DNA from: JAYZDF01 sp036337945
GTDB lineage: Bacteria > Myxococcota > Kuafuiibacteriia > Kuafuiibacteriales > Kuafuiibacteriaceae
Length of the DNA: 29,845 nucleotides
Direction: 5' to 3'
Assembly (NCBI GenBank): GCA_036337945.1
Contig: JAYZDF010000021.1
Coordinates: 1-29,845 of the forward strand
The translations under genes and the position numbers were made by a program. The notes beneath the pieces are model-generated. The model had not been told where the DNA came from. It worked only from the letters and a program-made list of their open reading frames with translations, and searched no databases. Shown here in pieces: positions 14,613 through 22,646 of this stretch (position 1 is the first letter of the stretch; each line of letters opens with the position of its first letter).

Positions 14613-16186
14613 AGTGACTTAAGCACTCGATGGGCTACATTTAGGCCATCTATAGCGGCACTCATAATCCCACCCGCATATCCGGGGCCCTCACCAGCAA
14701 CATATAGTCCATCAAATCCTTCGACCTGGAAGGTTTCTTTATCTCTTGGAATACGAATCGGAGAAGATGTTCGTGTCTCAGCTCCGATCAAATTGCCTTC
14801 TTCTGTGACGTAGCCCCGTAGTTGTGAGTCGAAGCGTTTCAGGCCACGCCGCAAACCTTTGACTATGAAACTAGGAAACACATCGTTGAGGTCGGCTCGG
14901 GTAAGGGCAGGGCGGAAGTGGCTGTGAGCAAGTTCGCCTGCGCTTCGCCCTGAAACAAAGTCAGATATACGTATCGCTGGCGCAGCATATGAGTTTCCTC
15001 CAGCGGCGTATGCAGCTCGTTCTAGTTTTCGTTGAAATTCGACGCCTGCGAGAGGATGACTGCTCTTGAAATCTTCAATGTTGACCTGGACTACGAGTCC
15101 ACTATTAGCGAATGGCGACGACCGCTTCGCCGTCGACATTCCGTTGACGACGACCATTTCAGCCTCTGTTGCGGTCGGTACGATCATTCCCCCTGGACAC
15201 ATGCAGAATGAATAAACTCCACGATTATGTTCAGTGTGAGCGAGCCTGTAATCAGCAGCGGGCAGTGACTTTGGCCGAGGTCGACCCTGACGGTATTGTG
15301 CATCGTCGATGATGTACTGGGGGTGCTCAGCCCTCACGCCTACTGCAAAAGGCTTTGCCTCCATAGGTATCCCTTGCGCAAGAAGAGTGTAAAAGGTGTC
15401 TCTCGCAGAGTGCCCAGTTGCCAAAATGACCCGATTGGCGTGATGGACGCCTTCTGCTGTTTCGATGCCGCTCACAACATTTCCGGCAAGCTGAAGTCGC
15501 TCCATCTTTGTTTCAAATCGAACATCAGCCCCGTAGGAAATAAGTTTGTTCCTCAGGTTTTGCAGCATGCGGAATAGGAGGTTCGTTCCGATGTGAGGTT
15601 TCGCGTCGGTCAGAATCCGAGCTGGACCGCCCACTTCGACAAGTCGCTCTAGAACCTCTCGAATGAGGGGATTGTTTTTGCGTGTGTACAGCTTGCCATC
15701 GCTGTAGGTCCCTGCGCCCCCTTCACCAAAAGAGAGGTTAGATTCGAGATCCAGTTCCCCTTTGCTGCGAAATCTGCCGCAATCCCGGGCGCGCGTTTCA
15801 ACGGGCTTACCGCGTTCTAATAATATAACTTTCGCTCCGTTTTCTGCGAGATGCCACGCTGCGAATAAACCGGCTGGACCTGCACCTACAATGATCACAG
15901 GAGAGGAATCTTTCGATGCACTTGGGGAGGATAGTCGCTTTTGAACCTTCGGGGCGGGCAGGAGTCGCTGCTTTTGGGCGGATTCTTGGGAGACATCAGC
16001 TTGAACCTTGAGACGCCATTTCGGCTTTGAATGTCGTCTTCGAGCATCCAGCGCTTGTTTCACGATTCGCACTTCGTGGACATGCTCGACCTCAATATCA
16101 AGATGTTCAGCGACGTTCTGTCGCAATTCTGTCGTATCTAAATCATGGTCATGATCGACAAAAATTTCGGTGTGAATTGGTTTCAT
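14609..16186 (-). CDS. FAD-dependent dehydrogenase (COG2509-type)
   Basis: This is a flavoprotein of unknown substrate. A preceding domain of about 95 residues (with HDHDLDTTELRQNVAEHL) leads into the dinucleotide-binding motif VIIVGAGPAGLFAAWHLAENG (about residues 97-117 from ATG 16186). The run FGEGGAGTYSDGKLYTR, typical of the COG2509 family, follows. A FAD-site motif GLYVAGEGPGYAGGIMSAAIDG lies near the C-terminus. I chose ATG 16186 (525 residues). The open frame extends back to 16264, but the extra 26 residues cross the palindrome-rich regulatory region and do not look like family sequence. The gene converges on the ferredoxin gene with stops overlapping by four bases. Some relatives occur beside photosynthesis or tRNA-modification genes, but no role can be inferred here. 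Confidence 0.85.
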   Translation of the reverse strand: MKPIHTEIFVDHDHDLDTTELRQNVAEHLDIEVEHVHEVRIVKQALDARRRHSKPKWRLKVQADVSQESAQKQRLLPAPKVQKRLSSPSASKDSSPVIIVGAGPAGLFAAWHLAENGAKVILLERGKPVETRARDCGRFRSKGELDLESNLSFGEGGAGTYSDGKLYTRKNNPLIREVLERLVEVGGPARILTDAKPHIGTNLLFRMLQNLRNKLISYGADVRFETKMERLQLAGNVVSGIETAEGVHHANRVILATGHSARDTFYTLLAQGIPMEAKPFAVGVRAEHPQYIIDDAQYRQGRPRPKSLPAADYRLAHTEHNRGVYSFCMCPGGMIVPTATEAEMVVVNGMSTAKRSSPFANSGLVVQVNIEDFKSSHPLAGVEFQRKLERAAYAAGGNSYAAPAIRISDFVSGRSAGELAHSHFRPALTRADLNDVFPSFIVKGLRRGLKRFDSQLRGYVTEEGNLIGAETRTSSPIRIPRDKETFQVEGFDGLYVAGEGPGYAGGIMSAAIDGLNVAHRVLKSL

Positions 16187-16234
16187 AGCTGGTTTTAGCC
16201 CTACACACGAATCATGAATAACGCGTCGTATCAA

Positions 16235-16251
16235 TACGCAGTTACTGCGTA
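16235..16251. promoter_or_regulatory. Perfect palindrome TACGCAG-TTA-CTGCGTA (operator candidate)
   Basis: Two perfect 7-base arms around TTA sit in the 177-base divergent gap between the FAD dehydrogenase gene and the 66-residue protein gene. Partial copies flank it: GCGTCGTA just left (about 16223-16230) and TACGCAC to the right (about 16259-16265). Such clusters are typical of dimeric repressor sites. The regulator is unknown. Confidence 0.5.
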
Positions 16252-16363
16252 ATCTTGTACGCACTGGAAAGCGAAGTGCACAGTGTTATGGTTTTCAGAG
16301 TGGAAAATCCTTCGTGATTCCGTTGTTCTCATTTCGGCACACGAGTTGAATAGGGAGGTGAAC

Positions 16364-16564
16364 ATGCATGTAGCGGTAAACTCTACTCCTGAACATTCTC
16401 CAGTATTTGCGCCCAAAGCCGACCCCAGAGCGCTGAAAATTTTATCACGGACGCTGTTCAAAGATTTACAAGATCAGGGTTTGACCGACGATCAAATCAT
16501 CGCACTTGCCACGCAGCTTCTCGGTCACGTTACCGAATCCATCAAAGACAAGCGGCCTTTGTAA
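16364..16564 (+). CDS. Small hypothetical protein, 66 residues
   Basis: Function is not recognised. The start ATG 16364 is well supported by GGGAGG five bases upstream, while an open extension back to 16283 lacks a site. The protein is soluble: the first 20 residues are polar and probably flexible, and the rest (ALKILSRTLFKDLQDQGLTDDQIIALATQLLGHV) forms two or three amphipathic helices. The pattern GLTDDQIIALATQLL resembles a short helical binding module. The gene stands alone between an operator-like palindrome and a small hairpin before serA. Strong translation signals suggest it is really made. Confidence 0.65.
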   Translation: MHVAVNSTPEHSPVFAPKADPRALKILSRTLFKDLQDQGLTDDQIIALATQLLGHVTESIKDKRPL

Positions 16565-16589
16565 TCCGGTTTAGGCGGGGCCTCCTGTT

Positions 16590-16612
16590 TTCAGGCTTGC
16601 GCGGCGCCTGAA
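16590..16612 (+). terminator. Hairpin between the 66-residue gene and serA
   Basis: TTCAGGC (16590-16596) and GCCTGAA (16606-16612) form a perfect 7-base stem with a GC-rich 9-base loop, 26 bases after the small gene's stop. There is no T-run after it, so it may terminate weakly or act as a leader structure for serA. Confidence 0.35.
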
Positions 16613-16635
16613 CACTCCATACTTCCATCTATGAA

Positions 16636-17832
16636 ATGAGCACGCGAATACTTATAGCTGACGCACTCGACCCAGCAGCATTCGGAAAAGTAGAATCAAT
16701 TGGTGCCGAGATCGATTTTCAGCCCACTTTATCGGGCGACGCTTTAGCCTCTGCGATACCTGGCGTGAGGATATTAGTTGTTCGTTCAACCAAAGTGTCA
16801 AAAGAGATTATTGATGCAGCATCGCATCTCGCTCTCATCGTGCGCGCAGGCAGTGGCTTCAACAATATTGATATTCATGCTGCGAATTCCAAGGGAATTT
16901 TTGTTGCGAATTGTCCAGGTAAAAACAGCATAGCCGTGGCTGAACTGGCCTTAGGGCTAATGATTAGTCTCGATCGAAGTATTCCTAACAATGTCATCGA
17001 CCTTCGCAATGACCGATGGGATAAAAAACGTTATTCAAAGGCTCGAGGTCTGAAAGGGCAAAAGTTGGGCCTCATCGGATTTGGGTCGATTGCTCAAGCT
17101 GTTGCTCGAAGGGCAAAAGCTTTTGGCATGGTGGTGTGTGCGTATTCTAGAAGTCTCACTGAAGAGCAGGCTGAAACCGCCGGCGTTACGCGAGCCACGA
17201 GTATTGAGCGTATATTCTCTCACAGCGATATCGTAAGCATTCACCTGCCGCTCAATGAAAAGACGAACCGCCTTGTAGGCAAATCCTTACTGGATCTGCT
17301 CCCAGACCAGGCGATGTTTATCAACACATCACGAGCCGAGCTGGTTGACCCCGAGGCGTTACTCGAAGCAGCAAAATCTGGCCGGATTCGGGTCGGCACA
17401 GACTTATTTGAAAACGAGCCAGCGGCAAAACAAGGCAAATTTGAAGACCCTCTTGGCAAACTCGAAAATGTTGTCGGAACCCACCACATCGGCGCATCCA
17501 CGACCCAAGCGCAAAACGCGATTGCGAATGCTACGGTAGAGATTGTGTACGAATTTCTCGCAAATGGCGAAGTTAACAACGCCGTCAATCTAGGCCAAGT
17601 AACCGAAACTGCTGCAACTTTGATAGTCCGACATCTTGACCGAGTAGGCGTACTGGCTGCAGTTCTTGATCGTCTTCGACGGGCCGAGATCAATGTCCAA
17701 AAGATGGAAAATTTGGTTTTTGAAGGCGGTATGGCGGCTTGTGCGAGAATTCAGTTACAGCAGTGGCCTGAAAAGAGTCTCATTGAAGAGATTACGAAAG
17801 CTGAGCACGTCATTCATGTTGAGGTAGTCTGA
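16636..17832 (+). CDS. serA: D-3-phosphoglycerate dehydrogenase with C-terminal ACT domain
   Basis: SerA oxidises 3-phosphoglycerate to phosphohydroxypyruvate with NAD, the first step of serine synthesis. The D-2-hydroxyacid dehydrogenase fold is complete: NAD motif LGLIGFGSIAQAVA (residues 144-157), catalytic Arg233 in NTSRAELVD, Glu261 in FENEP and His284 in THHIGAST. The NAD motif has Ala at the third Gly position. Residues 320-398 form an ACT domain (LIVRHLDRVGVLAAVLDRLRR...), the usual place for serine feedback inhibition, so activity is probably regulated. The ACT domain supports serA over other hydroxyacid dehydrogenases. The 398 residues match the shorter SerA type. No serC or serB lies nearby. 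A 14-base palindrome begins at its stop codon. Confidence 0.92.
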   Translation: MSTRILIADALDPAAFGKVESIGAEIDFQPTLSGDALASAIPGVRILVVRSTKVSKEIIDAASHLALIVRAGSGFNNIDIHAANSKGIFVANCPGKNSIAVAELALGLMISLDRSIPNNVIDLRNDRWDKKRYSKARGLKGQKLGLIGFGSIAQAVARRAKAFGMVVCAYSRSLTEEQAETAGVTRATSIERIFSHSDIVSIHLPLNEKTNRLVGKSLLDLLPDQAMFINTSRAELVDPEALLEAAKSGRIRVGTDLFENEPAAKQGKFEDPLGKLENVVGTHHIGASTTQAQNAIANATVEIVYEFLANGEVNNAVNLGQVTETAATLIVRHLDRVGVLAAVLDRLRRAEINVQKMENLVFEGGMAACARIQLQQWPEKSLIEEITKAEHVIHVEVV

Positions 17833-17844
17833 TTCGAACGAATC
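17831..17844. promoter_or_regulatory. Palindrome GATTCGAACGAATC upstream of the lipoprotein gene
   Basis: Two 6-base arms around AA, perfect, spanning the last bases of serA and the gap before ATG 17849. A two-base loop argues against an RNA hairpin, so a protein-binding site is possible. It could also be chance. Confidence 0.25.
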
Positions 17845-17848
17845 GTGT

Positions 17849-18418
17849 ATGCGCAAGCATATGAAGTTTCGACCGAGCATTCGCACTACTATTCTTTGCG
17901 CTTCAGCACTTGTGGCATTTTCTTGTGCACAACAAAGGGCAAGTGAAACCAAATCAAAGGACTCTTCTGCGCCCTCAAGCCAACCAGCGTCCATGCCTTC
18001 ATCACAACCTGCGCAGTCTTCAACAAAAGACGGTAAAGTGAAACGTGGAGCAGAATTTACGGTTACTGAGGAAACGATGCTTTCCGAGGTTCTCAAAGCG
18101 CCCGGAAGCTTTGAAGGAAAAACAGTTAAGATTCGAGGTGAAGTGGCTCGTTGCTGCATGAAGAAAGGTTGCTGGATGGAGCTTACTGCCGAAGGAGTGG
18201 ACCGAGGGATGCGTATTCGATTCAAGGATTACGGATTCTTCGTTCCTCTTGACTCTGCCGGTGCACAAGCGCTCGTTGAAGGACAGGTCAACACTCGCAA
18301 GCTTGATGAATCAACAGCGAAACACCTTGCCGACGAAGGTGCAGAAATTCTCCGAAACGAAGCGGGTGAGGCCATTGAACTTGGCATGGTCGCAACGGCG
18401 ATTGAGCTGACTCGCTAA
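17849..18418 (+). CDS. DUF4920-like lipoprotein
   Basis: The N-terminus is a lipoprotein signal: basic start, hydrophobic run TTILCASALVAFS, and Cys26 as the likely lipidated residue (the box AFSC is imperfect). A Ser/Pro/Gln-rich linker (about 30-65) leads to a small beta-rich domain with VKIRGEVARCCMKKGCWMEL (about 92-111). This cysteine-containing pattern fits DUF4920, an oligonucleotide-binding-like fold of unknown function. In related proteins the GCWM motif is strictly kept, hinting at metal or redox binding, but no reaction is known. The ATG at 17849 and an in-frame ATG four codons later are both possible. It is probably co-transcribed with the membrane protease gene 48 bases downstream. 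Confidence 0.75.
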   Translation: MRKHMKFRPSIRTTILCASALVAFSCAQQRASETKSKDSSAPSSQPASMPSSQPAQSSTKDGKVKRGAEFTVTEETMLSEVLKAPGSFEGKTVKIRGEVARCCMKKGCWMELTAEGVDRGMRIRFKDYGFFVPLDSAGAQALVEGQVNTRKLDESTAKHLADEGAEILRNEAGEAIELGMVATAIELTR

Positions 18419-18466
18419 CTGCATTGAGAGCACGCCGCTATTTTCGAGCTATTTCAAATCATCGCG

Positions 18467-19564
18467 TTGTTCTACGTCTTTGTAGGACTGCGTTGCGCAT
18501 ACCAGTTCTTCGCTAATTACAAGAGTATTTGGGATGGCGAGTTCACGCCTCGTGATTTGGAAATCACTTCCCGGGCTGCCTTTTATCTTCTAATTCCGCC
18601 CGCTGTTGCAGCGCATGAATTAGGTCATGCGGTTGCGGTCTGGGGTTATGGGCTGACGGTTGTTGACTGGCAGTTCCTTGGTTACATGGGCTGGGTAGCA
18701 CCAAGCGGTAGCGCGGGACCTTTCGGAGACTTTGTTATCGCATTGTCTGGAAATGTTGTGAGCTACCTTATCGGGCTGGCGGCATTGTTGTTTCCGCTAC
18801 GGTTTCCAGGCCATCCCGCGCGGAATGTTTTGTTATTCGAATTGGGACGGCAATCGATGTTTTTGGTGCTGGTCTTCTACCCCGTAATTTGTATCGTATT
18901 TAATGGGGATTTTCGCCGAATCTATGATTTCTCAGCCACTCCCGTGGCGTCCGGTGTTGTGGCCTTTCTCCACGCAGCGATTTTGATTTGGGGCTATCGA
19001 GTGTGGTGGAAGAAACGCCATCAGTCACGAGCAATGCTTCTTTGTTCTCCCGTGGCGACAGACTTCATTCGCCTAGAAAAAATCGTGCAAACTGAGCCAA
19101 AAAATTACGCTGCTCACCAACAGTTGGGAAGCCTCTTCCTGGCGGTTGGGTATTTACCGAGGGCGCGTCACCATTTTGAAGTCGTAGTCGACGCTGGAGT
19201 GGCAGACGCAAGCTGCAAATTACAGTTCGCAACGTTGCTCGCCGAAGAACGACAAACTGCTCGTGCGATTCCTCTTCTCGAAGAAATTCGCGACAAATTA
19301 TTGCGACCTGAGCAGCGCTACCTGGCTCATCTTCTTCTTGTGCGAATGAATTTGCTCGGCGGTCGAGCGGAAATTGCGCTGAATCAGGCTGAAGCGATGA
19401 GAAGGGCTAGACCTGATGATCTAGAGGGACTCACCTTGTGGTGTCAGGCGATGACCCACAATGGGAGGAAAGATGAGGCGCTCAAGACCGTCGAATCCCT
19501 GATGGATAAGGCTTCAGCGGACGAGGCCGGTGCTCTGAGAGCGATATTTGAAGATTTACGTTAG
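18467..19564 (+). CDS. M50-type membrane metalloprotease with C-terminal TPR-like region
   Basis: The membrane half (residues 1-190) has about five hydrophobic segments and the zinc motif HELGH (residues 50-54, in VAAHELGHAVAVWGYG). The SGNVVSYLIGLAALL stretch resembles the second conserved helix of the M50B group. Site-2-type proteases of this kind cut within membranes, often during signalling. The soluble half (about 205-365) has repeated helical pairs resembling TPRs, for example NYAAHQQLGSLFLAVGYLPRARHHF, which may bind partners. No ATG or GTG start fits. TTG 18467 is the best listed start, but the open frame continues upstream to 18428 and the first helix seems cut short, so an unusual start such as ATT 18440 (after GAGAG) is possible. 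The rhomboid gene follows after 34 bases. Protease activity is not certain because the third zinc ligand is not obvious. Confidence 0.7.
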   Translation: MFYVFVGLRCAYQFFANYKSIWDGEFTPRDLEITSRAAFYLLIPPAVAAHELGHAVAVWGYGLTVVDWQFLGYMGWVAPSGSAGPFGDFVIALSGNVVSYLIGLAALLFPLRFPGHPARNVLLFELGRQSMFLVLVFYPVICIVFNGDFRRIYDFSATPVASGVVAFLHAAILIWGYRVWWKKRHQSRAMLLCSPVATDFIRLEKIVQTEPKNYAAHQQLGSLFLAVGYLPRARHHFEVVVDAGVADASCKLQFATLLAEERQTARAIPLLEEIRDKLLRPEQRYLAHLLLVRMNLLGGRAEIALNQAEAMRRARPDDLEGLTLWCQAMTHNGRKDEALKTVESLMDKASADEAGALRAIFEDLR

Positions 19565-19598
19565 GGATTATCGTCTCGACGCTGTACTCTTTAGGTAG

Positions 19599-20702
19599 AT
19601 GTCACAGGCGCCTACGGAACATGGCGGCCAAGGAGCCGTGAGCCTCGGATTTATGGTCGTGGTCTGTGAAGCCTTCGAACGTTCAGTGGCGCAAAGCGCT
19701 GCCGAAATCCTCGAGGCAAACGGAATACCAGCCTTACTTCAATCCAGTCAGGATGGCTTACCCAATATACCGACTCCTCCACCACAAAGCTCTGACTCTG
19801 TATTTATCGTTGTGCCTTCGACCCTTGAAAAAGAGGCCGTCAGAATCCTCCGTGCGAAGGGGACAAAGCAAAAAAGATCGAGCAGCAAAGCGGTCGAAGC
19901 GCTGCAGTGGTCACGAAGATGGTCTGCTCCGCAAATTGATGATCCTGAGTCCGAAAGTCTTGAAAAAGGCCAACCCATCGCGGAAGAAGAAATCTTTATA
20001 CGAGAGAGCTTACCTGACTCGGGTCCTGTTTCATCTCGCGTACTGTGGGCATTGCTTGCGATATTCTTCGGAATCGGACTGCAGCTCGTTCTGGAAGGAT
20101 TATTGGGTGAGAGAAGTTTCCGAACGCAGTTCGCAGCAAACAGTATGGAGCCGAGCCAGTGGTATCGTCTGGTAACTGCTGGATTTGTACATTTCAGTTT
20201 CTCACATCACTTCTATAATGCATTATTTGGCCTGATCATGGGTGTCGTATTATTCGGCTCCCACCGGGTTGGTGCTACGATGGCAACCTGGCTGGTCGCA
20301 TCGGTTTTGGGAATTTTCGGTCAGTTAACCTCCACAGATGCTGCTTTAGTCGCGGGAGCTTCTGCCGGAAATTATGGTCTGATTGGTCTTTGGGCTAAAG
20401 GCCAGCTGGAACGATCACGACTCGTTATGCTCCCCAAAAGAGAACGACTCAGGACACTCGGTGTATTGTTGTTGTTAGTGCCGGGCGCTTTGACCCCAAG
20501 TAGTAGTAGTGGAGCGAGCGTGGCAGTTCTTGCGCACGTAATTGGTTTCGTTGGTGGCTTTGTCATGGGCGGGGTCTTTCACCGCCGCCTCGGACATGCG
20601 CCGAATCCTGTACTGGAGCAGCGGGCGCAGTGGGGGCTTTACTGTTCAGTCGCAGTCACGGCTTTATGTTTCCTTAGAGCTATGACAGGCTTGTCTCAAT
20701 AG
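19599..20702 (+). CDS. Rhomboid-family intramembrane serine protease with N-terminal DUF2007-like domain
   Basis: Rhomboids cut other membrane proteins inside the bilayer with a Ser-His dyad. The catalytic residues are visible: Ser255 in GASAG and His313 in AHVIGFVGG, with HFSFSHHFYN (198-207) supplying the conserved His and Asn of the second helix. About six or seven transmembrane segments lie between residues 148 and 362. The cytoplasmic N-terminus (about 15-90, with VCEAFERSVAQSAAEILEANGIPALLQ) looks like the small DUF2007 'signal-transducing' domain, joined by an acidic linker (112-140). ATG 19599 has only a weak ribosome site (TTTAGG). It ends 1 base before the LptE-like gene, so the two are coupled. 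Substrates are unknown. Confidence 0.85.
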   Translation: MSQAPTEHGGQGAVSLGFMVVVCEAFERSVAQSAAEILEANGIPALLQSSQDGLPNIPTPPPQSSDSVFIVVPSTLEKEAVRILRAKGTKQKRSSSKAVEALQWSRRWSAPQIDDPESESLEKGQPIAEEEIFIRESLPDSGPVSSRVLWALLAIFFGIGLQLVLEGLLGERSFRTQFAANSMEPSQWYRLVTAGFVHFSFSHHFYNALFGLIMGVVLFGSHRVGATMATWLVASVLGIFGQLTSTDAALVAGASAGNYGLIGLWAKGQLERSRLVMLPKRERLRTLGVLLLLVPGALTPSSSSGASVAVLAHVIGFVGGFVMGGVFHRRLGHAPNPVLEQRAQWGLYCSVAVTALCFLRAMTGLSQ

Positions 20703-20703
20703 A

Positions 20704-21216
20704 ATGCTGCGTTTAGGCACTATAATTTGCTTCGTATCCATGATCAGCTGCGGTTACACCGTGGGGTATCCTAAAATGCCAGAGCATCTAAAATCTATCG
20801 CTGTCGGACCGGTCCAGGGTGATGGTGTTGATGTAGATGTTGCAGCGCTTATTTCGAGAGAACTACGACTCCATTTAGCTGAACACCCGTCTGTCAGTAT
20901 CGGCACACTTGATAACGCAAAGTCTCGAATTAATGTTCAGCTTTTGAGCACGCAGGCGGGATTGACGCCGATGTCAGACCCTGCCAATCGGGCTGCTCAA
21001 TATAGAACGACAGTCGTGATAAAGGCGACCGTCACAGATGCCGACGGAGAGCCCATATGGCTATCTCGCAAAGTGACAGGTCAGTCGGACAATTTGTCCG
21101 TAGGAGATGACATTGAGGCTCTCGATGGGCGAAGAAGAACGGCTTTAGAAAGAGCGGTTCGCGAAGCGACCCGAGAACTCGTGACCTTACTCGTACTGAA
21201 AATGGGAAGAAACTAG
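20704..21216 (+). CDS. LptE-like LPS-assembly lipoprotein
   Basis: LptE is the outer membrane lipoprotein that plugs LptD in LPS export. This 170-residue protein has a signal ending MISC with Cys16 lipidated, followed by CGYTVGYPKMPEHLKSIAVG, the usual LptE opening (CGY, then LP..ikxiaV). The rest alternates strands and helices, with a mid-region strand YRTTVVIKATVTDADGEPIW and a long C-terminal helix (about 143-165), as in the DUF4136/LptE fold. No lptD is in the window, so the assignment rests on the N-terminal pattern and size. It begins 1 base after the rhomboid stop, and its own stop lies 3 bases from the convergent regulator gene. Confidence 0.72.
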   Translation: MLRLGTIICFVSMISCGYTVGYPKMPEHLKSIAVGPVQGDGVDVDVAALISRELRLHLAEHPSVSIGTLDNAKSRINVQLLSTQAGLTPMSDPANRAAQYRTTVVIKATVTDADGEPIWLSRKVTGQSDNLSVGDDIEALDGRRRTALERAVREATRELVTLLVLKMGRN

Positions 21217-21219
21217 TGG

Positions 21220-22533
21220 TTATTTCTCGAGGTCATGTTTCTTGAGTAGTCGATAGAGGTAGTTGCGGTCGATACTGGCGTCTCGAGAGGCCGCGCTAAT
21301 GTTGCCTTTATGTCTCGCCATGAGTCGTTCGATATAAGCGCGCTCAAAGCTCATTACAATTTTGTCCTTTGCTTCTTTGAAGGGGAGGTCCGGAGCTTCG
21401 CCCGTGAGGACGCTCTGCGCAGCAGGTGCATTTCCAGCCATTGGGATTGCATGCTCAGCACCGAGATGAATCGCTCTTTCAAGTGCGTTTCGAAGTTCTC
21501 GAACATTCCCAGGCCAGTTGTAACTCAGTAACGCGTTGGAAATGGTCTGGTCGAATTCTATAGCATCCGCTTGGCCAAGTTGTCCGAGGATGTGTTTCGC
21601 AATAGTGATGATGTCGTCGCCTCGTTCGCGCAGAGGGGGCAAAGATACACTCACAACCGCAAGTCGATAAAACAAATCTTGTCGAAAACGGTTTTGTTGA
21701 ACTTCATCTTCCAGGTTGCGGTGGGTTGCGGCGATGAGTCTAACATCAACGTTTTTGCGGCTATTTTCGCCAAGGCGTTGAATCGAACGACTTTCGACTG
21801 CGCGAAGTAGCTTGGGTTGCAGGTCAATCGGCAGTTCGCCGATCTCATCAAGGAATAAAGTCCCACCGTGTGCGGCTTCGAACGCACCGGTACGGTCCGT
21901 CTGAGCGCCTGTAAACGCACCTCTTTTGTGCCCGAACAGTTCGCTTTCGATGAGATTCCCAGGGATAGAGCCACAATCGACGATGATGAGCGGTTTATCT
22001 CGGCGTGGGGAGGCATCGTGGATGGCTTGAGCAACCAGTTCTTTTCCGGTCCCCGTTTCCCCCGTGACGAGGATTGTGGCCGAGCTGGGGGCTGTTCGTT
22101 CGAGAATTGTGTACACGGTTCGCATGGCGTACGAGCTGCCAACGAGAGGACCAAAGCTCGTATCCTCTGACGGCTGAACGGTGGGTTGGTTTTCAAGTTC
22201 TATTTTGAGTTCGACCCCGGCTGGTCCGCCAATCCGGATGATAGAGCCGGCGCCGACTTCTGCTTCTGTAATCCGTGCTCCGTTGAAATAGGTTCCGTTT
22301 TTGGAATCGTTGTCTCGGATATGGACTTTATTCGGCGCTGCGAGAAGTTCGAGGTGATATCTGGAGACACCACTGGCAGAAACGACGATATCGTTATCAC
22401 TATTCTTGCCTAAGGACATCGTACCTCGAAGCGGATAGCGATGAGATCCATTATCATCTTGAATCACGGCAATGAATTGTAGTTTGGCACCGCCGGCCGC
22501 CTGAAGAGCTCCAAATTCGACAGTTTCTGTCAC
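21220..22533 (-). CDS. FHA-domain sigma-54-dependent transcriptional activator
   Basis: An enhancer-binding protein that uses ATP to open sigma-54 promoters. The N-terminal FHA domain (about residues 25-110, with SLGKNSDNDIVV, SRYH and NDSKNGTYFNG) would bind phosphothreonine, so the input is probably a Ser/Thr kinase rather than a histidine kinase. The AAA+ domain (about 128-360) has Walker A GETGTGKE, the sigma-54 contact loop GAFTGA, Walker B GGTLFLDEIGEL and the arginine-containing RQDLFYRLAV. A C-terminal Fis-type helix-turn-helix (about 405-437, ISAASRDASIDRNYLYRLLKKH) binds DNA. No receiver domain is present. The start is GTG 22533 with AGGAAAG just upstream. FHA-type activators are especially common in myxobacteria. 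It is divergent from the SPFH gene; its targets are unknown. Confidence 0.92.
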   Translation of the reverse strand: MTETVEFGALQAAGGAKLQFIAVIQDDNGSHRYPLRGTMSLGKNSDNDIVVSASGVSRYHLELLAAPNKVHIRDNDSKNGTYFNGARITEAEVGAGSIIRIGGPAGVELKIELENQPTVQPSEDTSFGPLVGSSYAMRTVYTILERTAPSSATILVTGETGTGKELVAQAIHDASPRRDKPLIIVDCGSIPGNLIESELFGHKRGAFTGAQTDRTGAFEAAHGGTLFLDEIGELPIDLQPKLLRAVESRSIQRLGENSRKNVDVRLIAATHRNLEDEVQQNRFRQDLFYRLAVVSVSLPPLRERGDDIITIAKHILGQLGQADAIEFDQTISNALLSYNWPGNVRELRNALERAIHLGAEHAIPMAGNAPAAQSVLTGEAPDLPFKEAKDKIVMSFERAYIERLMARHKGNISAASRDASIDRNYLYRLLKKHDLEK

Positions 22534-22646
22534 AAATGCTTTCCTATCACGAACTGGTGCTTATGACTTTAGTATCAAAACAATAACAAAACTTTCGCAC
22601 GTTTGTTCGGTGTGTTTTTTTATGAATTCTGCTAAGGAGTAGGCAT

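Noticed and set aside
16187..16264. 26-residue N-terminal extension of the FAD dehydrogenase
   Set aside because: It would run through the perfect palindrome at 16235-16251, and the sequence does not resemble family N-termini; ATG 16186 fits better.
16283..16363. 27-residue extension of the 66-residue protein
   Set aside because: The strong ribosome site lies inside it and points to ATG 16364.
21651..22196. 181-codon open frame on the - strand overlapping the sigma-54 activator in another frame
   Set aside because: The activator's AAA+ motifs occupy the same bases; this frame has no motif.
22480..22502. Sigma-54 site starting TTGGCAC near the activator's start
   Set aside because: The GC expected 10 bases after the GG is not in register, and the site lies within coding sequence.
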